Below are positions 49,436-58,329 of a DNA stretch of 64,000 nucleotides, piece after piece. The notes below the pieces were generated by a model, which saw only the letters and a list, made by a program, of their open reading frames with translations, ran no database searches and was not told the origin of the DNA. Source of the DNA: an uncultured Megasphaera sp. (lineage in GTDB: Bacteria > Bacillota > Negativicutes > Veillonellales > Megasphaeraceae); NCBI GenBank assembly GCA_900554215.1, contig USGG01000001.1, positions 1 through 64,000 of the forward strand, read 5' to 3'. A program made the position numbers and the translations under genes. Numbering within the stretch: position 1 is the first letter of the stretch; each line of letters begins with the position of its first letter.

Positions 49436-49463
49436 CTTTATTATTTTAACGAAATAAAGTAAA
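49436..49463 (+). promoter_or_regulatory. Upstream region of the amino-acid ABC operon: inverted repeat shared with his leader
   Basis: CTTTATT (49436-49442) and AATAAAG (49453-49459) form an inverted repeat. GAAATAAAGTAAA at 49451-49463 is identical to the 13-mer in the his leader (7316-7328). TTTATT and TAAAAT at 17-bp spacing could be the -35 and -10. Confidence 0.5.
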
Positions 49464-49511
49464 ATAAGGACTGTATTTAGAACTGTGTAAGATATAAAGG
49501 GGAGATTCAAG

Positions 49512-50303
49512 ATGATGTGGAAACGGTTGGCAGTCGTAGGGGCGGCTGCGCTTATGGCAATGAGCATTGTCGGCTGCGGCGGCGAGGGGTCTAAGGATAA
49601 CGCCGCGGCGGAACGAAATAAAATCGTTATCGGGCTGGATGATAATTTCCCGCCCTTCGGCTTTCACGATGAAAAAGGCGAGCTCGTAGGCTTCGACATT
49701 GACATGGCAAAGGAAGCGGCGAAGCGCCTGGGCATGGAAGTCGAATTCAAGTCCGTCGACTGGGACAGCAAGGAAACGGAGCTGACGAGCAAGCGCATTG
49801 ACGCCATCTGGAACGGCTTGTCTATCACGCCGGAACGGGAAAAGAACATCCTCTTCTCCCGGCCTTATCAGAACGGCCCGCAGATCCTGTTAGTCCGCGG
49901 CGATTCGCCCATTCAGGGCAAGGCCGACCTGGCCGGCAAGATCGTCGGTACCCAGCAGAGCAGTACAGGCCTCGAAGCAATCAATGCTGAGCCGGAGCTG
50001 CGCGATTCCTTTAAGGAATTGAAGCAGTATTCGGACAACGTTACGTCCTTTATGGATTTGGAAGTCGGCCGCATCGACGCCGTAGTCGTAGCCTTGACGA
50101 CGGCAGCGTACTTCAAGCAGCAGAACAACGCCGATTTCCGCATTATCGACGTGGGCTATCCCAGCATTCCCTGCGGCGTCGGCATGCGCAAGGACGATAC
50201 GGAGCTGAAGGCAAAGCTGGACAAGGTATTGGAAGACATGCACAACGACGGCACGTCTAAGAAGATTTCAGAAAAATGGTTTGGCATGGACGTATCCATG
50301 TAG
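49512..50303 (+). CDS. Amino-acid ABC transporter substrate-binding lipoprotein 1
   Basis: The 263-residue lipoprotein (lipobox MSIVGC, Cys about residue 20) is a family-3 periplasmic-type binding protein for polar amino acids. The fold motif IVIGLDDNFPPFGFHDEKG near 38 and GFDIDMAKEAAKRL near 60 are clear; WNGLSITPEREKNILFSRPY near 98 follows. It lies directly before a second paralogue, 12 bp apart, with permease and ATPase after it. Confidence 0.88.
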   Translation: MMWKRLAVVGAAALMAMSIVGCGGEGSKDNAAAERNKIVIGLDDNFPPFGFHDEKGELVGFDIDMAKEAAKRLGMEVEFKSVDWDSKETELTSKRIDAIWNGLSITPEREKNILFSRPYQNGPQILLVRGDSPIQGKADLAGKIVGTQQSSTGLEAINAEPELRDSFKELKQYSDNVTSFMDLEVGRIDAVVVALTTAAYFKQQNNADFRIIDVGYPSIPCGVGMRKDDTELKAKLDKVLEDMHNDGTSKKISEKWFGMDVSM

Positions 50304-50315
50304 GAGGTATGGAAA

Positions 50316-51113
50316 ATGGACGTAAAAAAATTAGCAGCTGTAGGAATGGCAGCGGTAGCGGCAATGACGATGCTGGCCGGCTGCGGCGGTGAAGAAAAGA
50401 CGGCTGATAAGCTGCCTGATAAAATCGTCATCGGTCTCGACGACAATTTCCCGCCTATGGGCTTCCATGATGACAGCGGCAATATCGTAGGCTTTGACAT
50501 CGACCTGGCTACGGAAGCAGGCAAGCGCATGGGCATTCCCGTCGAATTCAAGCCTATCGACTGGGACAGCAAGGAAGCGGCTTTGAAGAGCAAGCAGGTC
50601 GACATGCTCTGGAACGGGTTGACTATTACGGAAGAACGGGCCAAGCAGATCGCCTTCTCCAAGCCGTATCTGGACAACGCCCAGATCCTCGTCGTCCGGG
50701 CCGATTCGCCCATTGCCGACCGGGCGGGTCTGTCGGGCAAGATCATCGGCACTCAGGAAGGCAGCAGCTCTATCGACGCCTTGGAAAAACAGCCGGAATT
50801 TAAGAACTCCCTTCAGGACGTCAAACGGTACGGCGATTTCGTCGCCGCCTTCATGGATTTGGAACTGGAACGCATCGACGGTATCCTCGTGGACAGCGTC
50901 GTAGGCCGCTACTACATGAGCAAGAAGCCGGGACAGTTCAAGGTCATCGACAACAAGATGGGCGACGAACAGTACGGCATCGGCATGCGCCAGGAAGACA
51001 AGATGCTTCAGGACAAGCTCAACGAAACCTTGAAGCAGATGAGCGCCGACGGCACGATGACCAAGATTTCCCAGAAATGGTTCGGCGAAGACATTACGAT
51101 CAAAATAGAATAA
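50316..51113 (+). CDS. Amino-acid ABC transporter substrate-binding lipoprotein 2
   Basis: The 265-residue lipoprotein (lipobox MLAGC, Cys about residue 22) is a close paralogue of the previous gene: IVIGLDDNFPPMGFHDDSG and GFDIDLATEAGKRM align almost residue by residue. Tandem duplication likely allows two ligands or affinities with one permease. AGGAGG precedes the ATG. A long structured intergenic hairpin separates it from the permease gene. Confidence 0.88.
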   Translation: MDVKKLAAVGMAAVAAMTMLAGCGGEEKTADKLPDKIVIGLDDNFPPMGFHDDSGNIVGFDIDLATEAGKRMGIPVEFKPIDWDSKEAALKSKQVDMLWNGLTITEERAKQIAFSKPYLDNAQILVVRADSPIADRAGLSGKIIGTQEGSSSIDALEKQPEFKNSLQDVKRYGDFVAAFMDLELERIDGILVDSVVGRYYMSKKPGQFKVIDNKMGDEQYGIGMRQEDKMLQDKLNETLKQMSADGTMTKISQKWFGEDITIKIE

Positions 51114-51118
51114 TCACG

Positions 51119-51210
51119 AAGGGCCCAGCAGGTGATAGCATGCAGAGGGCGAGGGGCGGCGGCTCCGCGCTTTCTGCGCCTATCACCTTATGTGCGTCTT
51201 TACGGCCCTT
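51119..51210 (+). other. Intergenic RNA hairpin between binding-protein and permease genes
   Basis: AAGGGCC (51119-51125) pairs with GGCCCTT (51204-51210), and AGGTGATA (51130-51137) with TATCACCT (51181-51188), enclosing a very GC-rich 43-base apex. There is no T-tract. Such structures between binding-protein and membrane-protein genes often protect the upstream mRNA and set the protein ratio. Confidence 0.65.
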
Positions 51211-51227
51211 ATAAGCGAGGAGACACC

Positions 51228-51878
51228 ATGGATTACTTATTGAATATTGTCCCGGCCATTGCCGGCGGGTTGGAAATCACCCTGCAGATTTTTGTCATTA
51301 CCATCGTACTGAGCCTGCCCCTTGGCATTCTCATGTCTATTGCCCGCATTTCGCGCATTATGCCCCTGCGGAAATTCATGGGCGCCTATATTTACGTCAT
51401 GCGCGGCACGCCGCTCATGCTCCAGATCTTATTCATTTATTACGGTCTGCCCTTTATCATCGAAGGCCTGCGCCTGCCCGATTTCCCGGCGGCCATCATC
51501 GCCTTCGTATTTAACTACGCGGCGTACTTTGCAGAAATTTTCCGCGGCGGCATCCAGTCTATCGACAAGGGCCAGTACGAAGGGGCTAAGGTTCTCGGCA
51601 TGACCTACGTCCAGACCATGCGGCGCATTATCCTGCCCCAGGTCGTCAAACGCGTCCTGCCGCCGGTGGCTAACGAAACGATCAACCTCCTGAAGGATAC
51701 GTCCCTGGTCTACATCTTGGCCATGAACGACATCCTGCGCATTACGCGCTCCATCGTACAGCGCGACTTCGACACGACGGCCTTCGTCGTCGCCGCCGTG
51801 TTCTACCTGTTCTTTACCTTTATTCTGACAAAGGTATTTACCTATCTGGAAAAACGCTACGCCGTATACGACGAATAA
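51228..51878 (+). CDS. Amino-acid ABC transporter permease (HisM/GlnP family)
   Basis: The 216-residue membrane protein has five predicted helices and the HisMQ-type EAA loop (YEGAKVLGMTYVQTMRRIILPQ near 124-146). AGGAG before ATG 51228 marks the start; the frame extends upstream through the intergenic hairpin. Only one permease gene is present, so it should form a homodimer. Confidence 0.88.
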   Translation: MDYLLNIVPAIAGGLEITLQIFVITIVLSLPLGILMSIARISRIMPLRKFMGAYIYVMRGTPLMLQILFIYYGLPFIIEGLRLPDFPAAIIAFVFNYAAYFAEIFRGGIQSIDKGQYEGAKVLGMTYVQTMRRIILPQVVKRVLPPVANETINLLKDTSLVYILAMNDILRITRSIVQRDFDTTAFVVAAVFYLFFTFILTKVFTYLEKRYAVYDE

Positions 51879-51894
51879 AGGAGGAAACGACACG

Positions 51895-52662
51895 ATGAGT
51901 TTTATTGAAATGGATCATATACGCAAGCAATTTGGCAATCTGGAAGTCTTAAAGGACGTGACGCTCCACGTCGACGAAGGAGAAGTCGTCTCGATCATCG
52001 GCCCGTCGGGCAGCGGCAAGAGCACCTTCCTGCGCTGTCTGTGCCAGCTCGAAACGATTGACGGCGGCACGATTACCGTTGATGGAGACGTCATGGTCAG
52101 CCAGCCTGAAGGCAGCCGCCGTTCCGTTTACGCGCCGCCGGCTCAGGTGCGGGCTATTTGCCGGCGTATGGGCATGTGCTTTCAGCATTTTAATTTGTTC
52201 CCTCACATGACTGTCCTGGACAACATTCTGGAAGCTCCGCGCATCGTTAAAGGCATGAAAACCGAAGATATCATGCCGACGGCAGAGGAGCTGCTTAAAA
52301 AGGTCGGTTTGTGGGACAAGCGGGACGAATACCCGTCGCGGCTTTCCGGCGGGCAGCAGCAGCGCGTGGCCATAGCCCGTGCATTAGCGATGAATCCGGA
52401 TATCATGCTGTTTGATGAACCGACATCGGCTCTGGATCCTGAACTGACTGGCGAAGTCCTTCGCACGATTAAGCAGCTGGCCGACGAGGAAATGACCATG
52501 ATTATAGTTACCCATGAAATGGCCTTTGCCAAGGAGGTAGCTGACAGGGTCATCTTCATGGCTGACGGCCTCATACAGGAAGAGGGCACGCCGCAGCAAG
52601 TTTTCGAAAACCCGCAGAATGAACGGACGCAGAGCTTTCTCAAGTCAATGCTGCGTTTTTGA
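51895..52662 (+). CDS. Amino-acid ABC transporter ATP-binding protein
   Basis: The 255-residue ATPase has Walker A GPSGSGKST (about residues 38-46), the ABC signature LSGGQQQRVAIARALA near 149 and Walker B IMLFDEPTSALDP near 171, with the switch His in IIVTHEMAFAKE near 205. It is of the polar amino-acid type (HisP/GlnQ). AAAGGAGG precedes the ATG. It completes a four-gene importer and is followed by a terminator. Confidence 0.92.
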   Translation: MSFIEMDHIRKQFGNLEVLKDVTLHVDEGEVVSIIGPSGSGKSTFLRCLCQLETIDGGTITVDGDVMVSQPEGSRRSVYAPPAQVRAICRRMGMCFQHFNLFPHMTVLDNILEAPRIVKGMKTEDIMPTAEELLKKVGLWDKRDEYPSRLSGGQQQRVAIARALAMNPDIMLFDEPTSALDPELTGEVLRTIKQLADEEMTMIIVTHEMAFAKEVADRVIFMADGLIQEEGTPQQVFENPQNERTQSFLKSMLRF

Positions 52663-52664
52663 TA

Positions 52665-52702
52665 AAAGACGGCATAGGGCTATTTGTCCTTGCCGTTTTT
52701 TT
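52665..52702 (+). terminator. Terminator of the amino-acid ABC operon
   Basis: ACGGCA (52669-52674) pairs with TGCCGT (52691-52696), with A-rich upstream and T-rich downstream flanks. It is just after the ATPase stop codon. Confidence 0.75.
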
Positions 52703-52876
52703 GCGTACTGAAACTGCCAGGCCTTTTCTTGACAGGAGATGGCTGCGCAAAGAGGGTTTATACAGAAGCAGGCTAGGCGCAGATGTGCTCCGTTGGCTTA
52801 GTTGGATGAGTATTATAATACAATTTTATGAAAAAGAATATCTTTTTTTCTTGAAAGGGTATATAATAATAACAGT

Positions 52877-52949
52877 GGCATATAGCGTTTCTCCTGATGT
52901 ATAGGTTGCTTTCGCAAACACCATTGCAGCAGGAGAACCGCTATGTGCC
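52877..52949. repeat. Long 23-bp imperfect inverted repeat in the intergenic region
   Basis: The segment at 52877-52899 pairs with 52927-52949 at 20 of 23 positions, separated by 27 bases that contain a small hairpin (GTTGC/GCAAAC). The intergenic region 52703-53047 holds no gene; TATAAT occurs at 52814-52819. No transposase is present, so this is more likely a structured RNA or a repeat-type element than an IS. Confidence 0.6.
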
Positions 52950-52991
52950 GCTATTTAGTATAAGACGGATTTTTTAGAAATTCACAGGCTA

Positions 52992-53020
52992 TTAATTATG
53001 ATAAAAAATATCTTAATTAA
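52992..53020. promoter_or_regulatory. AT-rich inverted repeat upstream of the autotransporter gene
   Basis: TTAATTATGATA (52992-53003) pairs with TATCTTAATTAA (53009-53020) at 11 of 12 positions, ending 27 bp before the start codon. It is probably a regulatory protein binding site. Confidence 0.5.
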
Positions 53021-53047
53021 GGAATTGCGTGCAGAAAAGAGGAACGT

Positions 53048-56000
53048 ATGAGCAGACAAGAACTCTGCCGGGCTATCGCAGCTGGGCTAGTCTTCAGCGC
53101 ATTGAGCTATGCCGGTGCTGCGGCAGAAGATGTACAGATCAATGAAACAATGAACAATTTGTATATTGCAGATCATCATACCCATCAGTATGTGGGAAAT
53201 AACGTAATTATTGCGCCAAGAGATCATACTCAAACTGCCGTCAAGCTGGACTATGAATCCCTTGTAGAGCTCAAGGCTGATTCTCAGATTCGGATCAATG
53301 GTCATACAGGTATAAAAGCAGACCATACGGATATAGCCCTGCAGGCCGGGGCCAATACGGATATTACGGCAGTGAGTACTGACAGAGATTCTGCATATGG
53401 CATATACAATACGGTAGGTCTTGTTTCCGTCAAAGGCGGCAGCAATACGATTACAGCGAGCGGCTCGGGCCGCTCACGGGGCATTGGCATATCTTCCGGC
53501 GGCATTGGCAATATGGAGAACTGGACGGCAGGCATATCCCTGCAGGCAGAAGAGGAAAACAGGATTACGGCAGATACCATCGGCATAGAATTCGGCATGG
53601 GCAGTACGATTACTTTGTCTGGAAACCATAATATCGTACAAGCGGGGCAGTCGGGAATATATTCCTGGTGGGGCGGCTGGCGTGGTGATAAAGCGATTCT
53701 TGCCGTTAACGGCCCAGACAGTGCTGTCATAGCAGAGAATGACGGCAGCGATGACGTGTTCGGCGTACAGTTTGAACGGGCATATCTCATACTTAATGGG
53801 ACGACGCCGAATCTTTCTCTGTCGGCAGCCAGCAAGCAGGGCAATGCGACGGGAGTTTTTCTGCTGGATTCGACATTGACATCGAATTTGGAAACGGTGA
53901 CGATATTGGCAGAAACTCAATCATCAGCAAAGGCTGTTGGGATTCGGGCTGATCAAGTCAATCGGAATAAGGCCATAGAAGTTTCTGCAAATGACATGGT
54001 GATCGTCAGCCGTACAGAAAACCAAGGGACAGCGCTGGGCATTGAAGCTGGAGCCGGTACGGCTGATATACAGGCAGACAATCTGTGCATTGGTACCGTG
54101 TCGTCAGGCGATAATTCTCTAAGCGTGGGCCTGGAAGCTGCGACAGGCAATATTGCAGTCCAGGCCGACTCCCTGCAAATACACAGTGCGGCAGGAGCTG
54201 CCGATAACGCTGTTGGGATTCGGGCCGCAGGCGACGGCACTGCGGCGAGAACTGTTTCCGTACAAGCCGGAACAATTGCGGTTCAGGCGGCTGGCGGGAA
54301 CGGCATAGCTGTACAGGCTGCGGCAGGCAGTTCTGTGAAGCTGAATGCGAGGGGAAAAACGGGCCATGGCATTATCTTGGACGGAGCTGTTGTCGGCCGC
54401 AGCGGAGCAGTGATTTCTATGGACAGCGACGGCGGTGCTGTTATCTCTTCTGGTGCAGAGAGGCAGACTGCAGATACTGCGTACAGCAGTACTATCTCTG
54501 CAGACGAGAAATCAGCTGTTTTTATTACTGCTCGCCGCGGAAAAAACATAATTCAAAATGTCGGCACTGCGGCAGGTCAGCGCGTTGTCTGGGCAGCTGA
54601 CGGCAGTACTGTTGCCGTGCGAGGCGCGACGAGCATTCAGGCCGGAAATGGGCAAGCCATCGCTGTAGCTGCCGGCGACGGGCTTGCTTCGGACGGGGCG
54701 GGAAGAAGTCGTGTCGATATAGCATACGGAGACGGCAGTGCTGTCCTTGGCCGGATTGTGGCAGGGGCTGGCGGCGATGTATCTCTGGCGTCCGTATCCG
54801 GAACGGAACGCATTCAAATTGACGGGGACGCCTTAGCGGAAAACGGCGGAACGGTAGATCTTCGTCTTGGCAAATACAGTATCTGGAATGGCCGGGCCGA
54901 TGGGTACAGTACATTTCCGGAACATACTGCGTTGTTTGCTCCGCCATTAGGAGAGGTACAGTCATCGGGAACGGTTACTCTTGTTCTAGGTGAAGGAGCA
55001 GAATGGAACGTGCGGCAGCAGAGCTGGCTGTCCGCTCTTAAGGGGAGCGGCATAGTTCATATGGATGGCATTAGTCCGGCTCATGCACTGCATATCGGAC
55101 ATATAGAGGGTTCTCATACCTTTATTATGAACGGAAACCGCAGCGATCATGGAGCCAGCGATATGCTGTATATTCAAAACGGCACCGCTGCAGGAACTCA
55201 AATTGTGCAGTTCAGCCGCATTGCCGGTATTGAACAGATGAACGACGGCGAGACGCTTCGCTTTGCTACCGTAAATGCCGGTCCCAATGATTTAGTGTTT
55301 ACTGGGGCCGCCTATGATGACGGTCATGGCAGCACCTTGTCTAGGTACATTCAAATGCGCGATGCCGGCGTTATGGACAGATCCTTTGTAATCGGGCATG
55401 AAGCGTTTGCTGCAGATGACGATGAAAATACGGGATATAATGGAGAACAATTTACGGCTGAAAAGCCTGGGGAAGCCTATGTGGAAGATGCATACGCCGA
55501 CGGGACAAACTGGTTCATTCAGCGAATAAAGCAAGCTGATATCGTTTCTGATGCCGGCAGAACGGTCATCGCCATGTCCCGTGCAAATTACGAAAATGCT
55601 ATTTATATGGACAGATTGAACAAGCGAATGGGCGAAGCCCGTTACATCGACGGCGATGAAGGCCTCTGGGTGCGTATCCGTCATGACCGCATCGGCAAGT
55701 CCGACGCCTTCCGCAGCATGAATACCATGATGGAACTGGGCTACGATACGCGAGTCAACGACCGCGACGACGGCGAACACCGGCAGGGCGCAGCTATTGA
55801 TTACATGCGCGGTACGGCAGATTATAAGAACGTAGCCGGTGAAGGCGACGTGCGCCGCGGCGGCATCTGGCTCTACGATACGTGGCTGGGCAATAAAGGG
55901 CATTACACGGATTACGTCTTGAAGTTCGGCAGGCTGTCCAACGATTTTGAACTGTACACAAGAACCCTCGGCGAAAAAGTAACAGGCGGCTACAGCAACT

Positions 56001-56449
56001 TCGTCTGCTCGGCCAGCGCCGAATACGGCCGCAGGAAAGATCTGGGCAATAACTGGTACATCGAGCCCCAGGCCCAGATCCAGTACGCTCATGTGACCGA
56101 CGCCGACTACACGACGAGCCAGGATACGCAGGTACAGGTCGGCGCTATCGACAGCTTGATTGGCCGCGTCGGCTTCCGCCTCGGTAAAGATGTCGGCGAA
56201 AAGAGCACTTTCTACATCAAGGCCGACGTACTTCATGAATTCCTCGGCGATCAGGACATCGAAGCCCGCGACGCCACAGGTCTCCTCCGCACGACTTATG
56301 AAAACGAAGGTACGTGGTGTGACATCGGCCTCGGTTTCTCTCATCAGTTCAGCAAGGACACTTATATGTACCTGGATATGGAAAAATCCATCGGCAACGA
56401 CAACGAAGACACGTACCAGTTCAACTTCGGTATGAACTGGAAGGTCTAA
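53048..56449 (+). CDS. Autotransporter outer-membrane protein (type V secretion)
   Basis: The 1133-residue protein has a Sec signal peptide (about residues 1-25), a long passenger rich in beta-helix-like repeats (about 30-850; Ala/Gly/Asn/Asp-rich with recurring AVGIRA and IQADNL motifs), and a C-terminal autotransporter beta-barrel (about 870-1133; GLWVRIRHDR to FGMNWKV). The barrel is inserted in the outer membrane, which fits a diderm Firmicute. The passenger DNA is clearly more AT-rich than the barrel DNA, with a change near 55620. AGAGGAAC precedes the ATG. The passenger ligand is unknown. Confidence 0.9.
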   Translation: MSRQELCRAIAAGLVFSALSYAGAAAEDVQINETMNNLYIADHHTHQYVGNNVIIAPRDHTQTAVKLDYESLVELKADSQIRINGHTGIKADHTDIALQAGANTDITAVSTDRDSAYGIYNTVGLVSVKGGSNTITASGSGRSRGIGISSGGIGNMENWTAGISLQAEEENRITADTIGIEFGMGSTITLSGNHNIVQAGQSGIYSWWGGWRGDKAILAVNGPDSAVIAENDGSDDVFGVQFERAYLILNGTTPNLSLSAASKQGNATGVFLLDSTLTSNLETVTILAETQSSAKAVGIRADQVNRNKAIEVSANDMVIVSRTENQGTALGIEAGAGTADIQADNLCIGTVSSGDNSLSVGLEAATGNIAVQADSLQIHSAAGAADNAVGIRAAGDGTAARTVSVQAGTIAVQAAGGNGIAVQAAAGSSVKLNARGKTGHGIILDGAVVGRSGAVISMDSDGGAVISSGAERQTADTAYSSTISADEKSAVFITARRGKNIIQNVGTAAGQRVVWAADGSTVAVRGATSIQAGNGQAIAVAAGDGLASDGAGRSRVDIAYGDGSAVLGRIVAGAGGDVSLASVSGTERIQIDGDALAENGGTVDLRLGKYSIWNGRADGYSTFPEHTALFAPPLGEVQSSGTVTLVLGEGAEWNVRQQSWLSALKGSGIVHMDGISPAHALHIGHIEGSHTFIMNGNRSDHGASDMLYIQNGTAAGTQIVQFSRIAGIEQMNDGETLRFATVNAGPNDLVFTGAAYDDGHGSTLSRYIQMRDAGVMDRSFVIGHEAFAADDDENTGYNGEQFTAEKPGEAYVEDAYADGTNWFIQRIKQADIVSDAGRTVIAMSRANYENAIYMDRLNKRMGEARYIDGDEGLWVRIRHDRIGKSDAFRSMNTMMELGYDTRVNDRDDGEHRQGAAIDYMRGTADYKNVAGEGDVRRGGIWLYDTWLGNKGHYTDYVLKFGRLSNDFELYTRTLGEKVTGGYSNFVCSASAEYGRRKDLGNNWYIEPQAQIQYAHVTDADYTTSQDTQVQVGAIDSLIGRVGFRLGKDVGEKSTFYIKADVLHEFLGDQDIEARDATGLLRTTYENEGTWCDIGLGFSHQFSKDTYMYLDMEKSIGNDNEDTYQFNFGMNWKV

Positions 56450-56676
56450 GGCGCGGTGGAACGGGAGGCGTTCTGAAAACGTGCAGCTGCAGGCCGTACA
56501 GCATACGTTTCACTGCCGGAACTGCAGCGTCCTCGTGGAACTTCGGGACGCCAAGGGCAGGGGGACGGCTCTTGCCGTTGTCGGAAATATACTTGACGCT
56601 GCGCACCGTATCCCGTGCAACAAAGGTGAAAAAAGTGCTGCGCCGACAAACGGTCAGTTTACATATTTTTTAGCAG

Positions 56677-56722
56677 CAAAAATAGTCGCATTCGTTGGCA
56701 GCTAAAAGGGCGCTATTTTTGT
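56677..56722 (+). terminator. Terminator-like hairpin after the autotransporter region
   Basis: AAAAATAG and CGC pair with GCG and CTATTTTT around a long loop, followed by GTTTATG. It lies about 230 bp past the autotransporter stop, in a 520-bp region (56450-56973) in which I see no convincing gene. Confidence 0.5.
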
Positions 56723-56925
56723 TTATGCCATATGAGATAAAACAATACCATCAGTAGTGCTAAAATAGTATTGGCTGAATCCATAGGCATTGCCCTGCTT
56801 TCGGGGCACGATTACCGGCCGTTTGGTGTATGCAGCACCTCTTGGCATAGAGTTCAGGACGGGCTGCGGTATGTCAGTGGATAGACAGACCGTATGGTTG
56901 CCGATTTGACATACGATATGCATGG

Positions 56926-56957
56926 AAAAAGGAGTCTCTGTCAGAGAGACTCCTTTT
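56926..56957. terminator. Bidirectional terminator before the ACS-family transporter
   Basis: AAAAAGGAGTCTCT (56926-56939) pairs with AGAGACTCCTTTTT (ending 56957), with A and T runs at both ends. It ends the leftward MFS gene and may also stop rightward transcription. Confidence 0.8.
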
Positions 56958-56973
56958 TGGCTGTGTACAGATA

Positions 56974-58281
56974 TTATTCGTTCGGCGTCAGGGCTTTGCC
57001 CGGTTTTACGAAGATCCAGGCGACGATGGCTACGATCCCGAACAAGGATGTGGCGATGAAGGCGTCATTCCAGCCGTAGTTGGTGACGAAATAGGCTGTA
57101 ACGATAGGTGCGAGGACGCCGCCGATATTTCCCCATAGGTTCATCCAGCCTGATACGGAGCCGGTGTATTTGCCTCCCAGGGAGATAACTGTAGCCCAGC
57201 TGGCACTCATGGAGAAACCCAGTGCGCCGAGGGAGACGGTCATCCAGAAGATATTCATTTCAGCGCTCGGTGTATGCGCCGCGACGTACAATCCGATAGA
57301 GGTGACGGCGACGCCGGCCATAGCCGTGAAGGTGCGCATGGTGTACTGCCGTTCGCTGTTTTTGCCGTTGGCCATTTTATCGGAAATATAGCCGGCGACG
57401 AAGACCATGGCCATGAGGGCGATCCACGGGAAGGAGGCCCAGACGCCCATGGCTTTCAGGGACAGGTTGTGCACTTCCGTCAGGTACAGGGGCAGCCAGG
57501 CCAGGAAGACGTACATGATATAATCGACGACCATGAACTGAATGCCGACGGCCCAGAACTGGGACGAGCGGAGAAATTTGCTCCACGGGGCGACGCTCTT
57601 CTTTTCACTGGCAGCGGCGCGGCCTTCGGTGATGTGAGCGTATTCGGCTTCGTTGACGTAGGGGCTGTGAGCCGGGTTATCGTGGGCGTATTTGTGCCAT
57701 ACCCAGGCCAGGACGATGCCGACGAGACCGAAGATGATAAATACGGCGTGCCAGCCCATAGCAGCCATGAGGGCGACGGTAATCGCCGGGCCGACGACGG
57801 GGCCGAAGAAGGTGCCCATGAGGATAGACGAACTGGCCTTGCCTTTTTCACGGGTGTTGAACCAGCTGAAGGTGGCGGCTCCCAAGGCCGGGAAGACAGG
57901 GCCTTCGCCCATACCAAAGAGCAGGCGGACGGCGGCAAAGCTGATCTTGCCTTTGGCAAAGGCCGTCAAGGCTGTGAAAATCGACCACCAGAGGATGGCT
58001 AAAGCCCCTGTGCGGCGCAGGCCCAGCTTTTCGGCCAGCATGCCTCCCGGTACCTGCATGAGCGCGTAGCCTGCAAAGAAACAGGTCTGAATGAAGCCCA
58101 TATCAATTTTGGTAAAACCGAATTCTTGCATGATGACAGGTGTCGCTACGGATAAATTGACGCGGTCCATGTAGGCTACAAAGCTGATTAAAAAGATAAG
58201 AAAGGCGATTTTCCAGCGGAAATTCGTCCGAGCCGGCGCAGCTGCTGCGACAGCTTGCTGTTTTTCCATTGCATTTTCCAT
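56974..58281 (-). CDS. MFS transporter, ACS (anion:cation symporter) family
   Basis: The 435-residue transporter has 12 predicted helices, with the N-terminal half starting RWKIAFLIFLISFVAYMDRVNLSVA (cytoplasmic R/K-rich loop and MDRVN as in ACS-family members such as hexuronate and glucarate carriers), then GMGEGPVFPAL and WFNTREKGKASS. The start ATG at 58281 follows GGGGGAG; a longer frame extends into the leader. The leader carries a T-box, which is unexpected for this family because T-boxes usually serve amino-acid genes. No other gene shares the transcript. Confidence 0.85.
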   Translation of the reverse strand: MENAMEKQQAVAAAAPARTNFRWKIAFLIFLISFVAYMDRVNLSVATPVIMQEFGFTKIDMGFIQTCFFAGYALMQVPGGMLAEKLGLRRTGALAILWWSIFTALTAFAKGKISFAAVRLLFGMGEGPVFPALGAATFSWFNTREKGKASSSILMGTFFGPVVGPAITVALMAAMGWHAVFIIFGLVGIVLAWVWHKYAHDNPAHSPYVNEAEYAHITEGRAAASEKKSVAPWSKFLRSSQFWAVGIQFMVVDYIMYVFLAWLPLYLTEVHNLSLKAMGVWASFPWIALMAMVFVAGYISDKMANGKNSERQYTMRTFTAMAGVAVTSIGLYVAAHTPSAEMNIFWMTVSLGALGFSMSASWATVISLGGKYTGSVSGWMNLWGNIGGVLAPIVTAYFVTNYGWNDAFIATSLFGIVAIVAWIFVKPGKALTPNE

Positions 58282-58329
58282 ATGATACTCCCCCTTGATA
58301 TATAGTATCCTCAAACTGCCATGTATACG

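Noticed and set aside
52877..52949. Insertion sequence bounded by inverted repeats
   Set aside because: Only 27 bases lie between the arms; no transposase and no target duplication.
55292..56344. A 350-codon minus-strand frame antisense to the autotransporter barrel
   Set aside because: Shadow; the barrel is conserved on the plus strand.
56481..56705. A 74-codon frame after the autotransporter
   Set aside because: No ribosome site, overlaps a terminator-like hairpin and has no recognisable features.
57274..58002. A 242-codon plus-strand frame antisense to the MFS gene
   Set aside because: Shadow with low-complexity Asp/Glu/Gly-rich translation.
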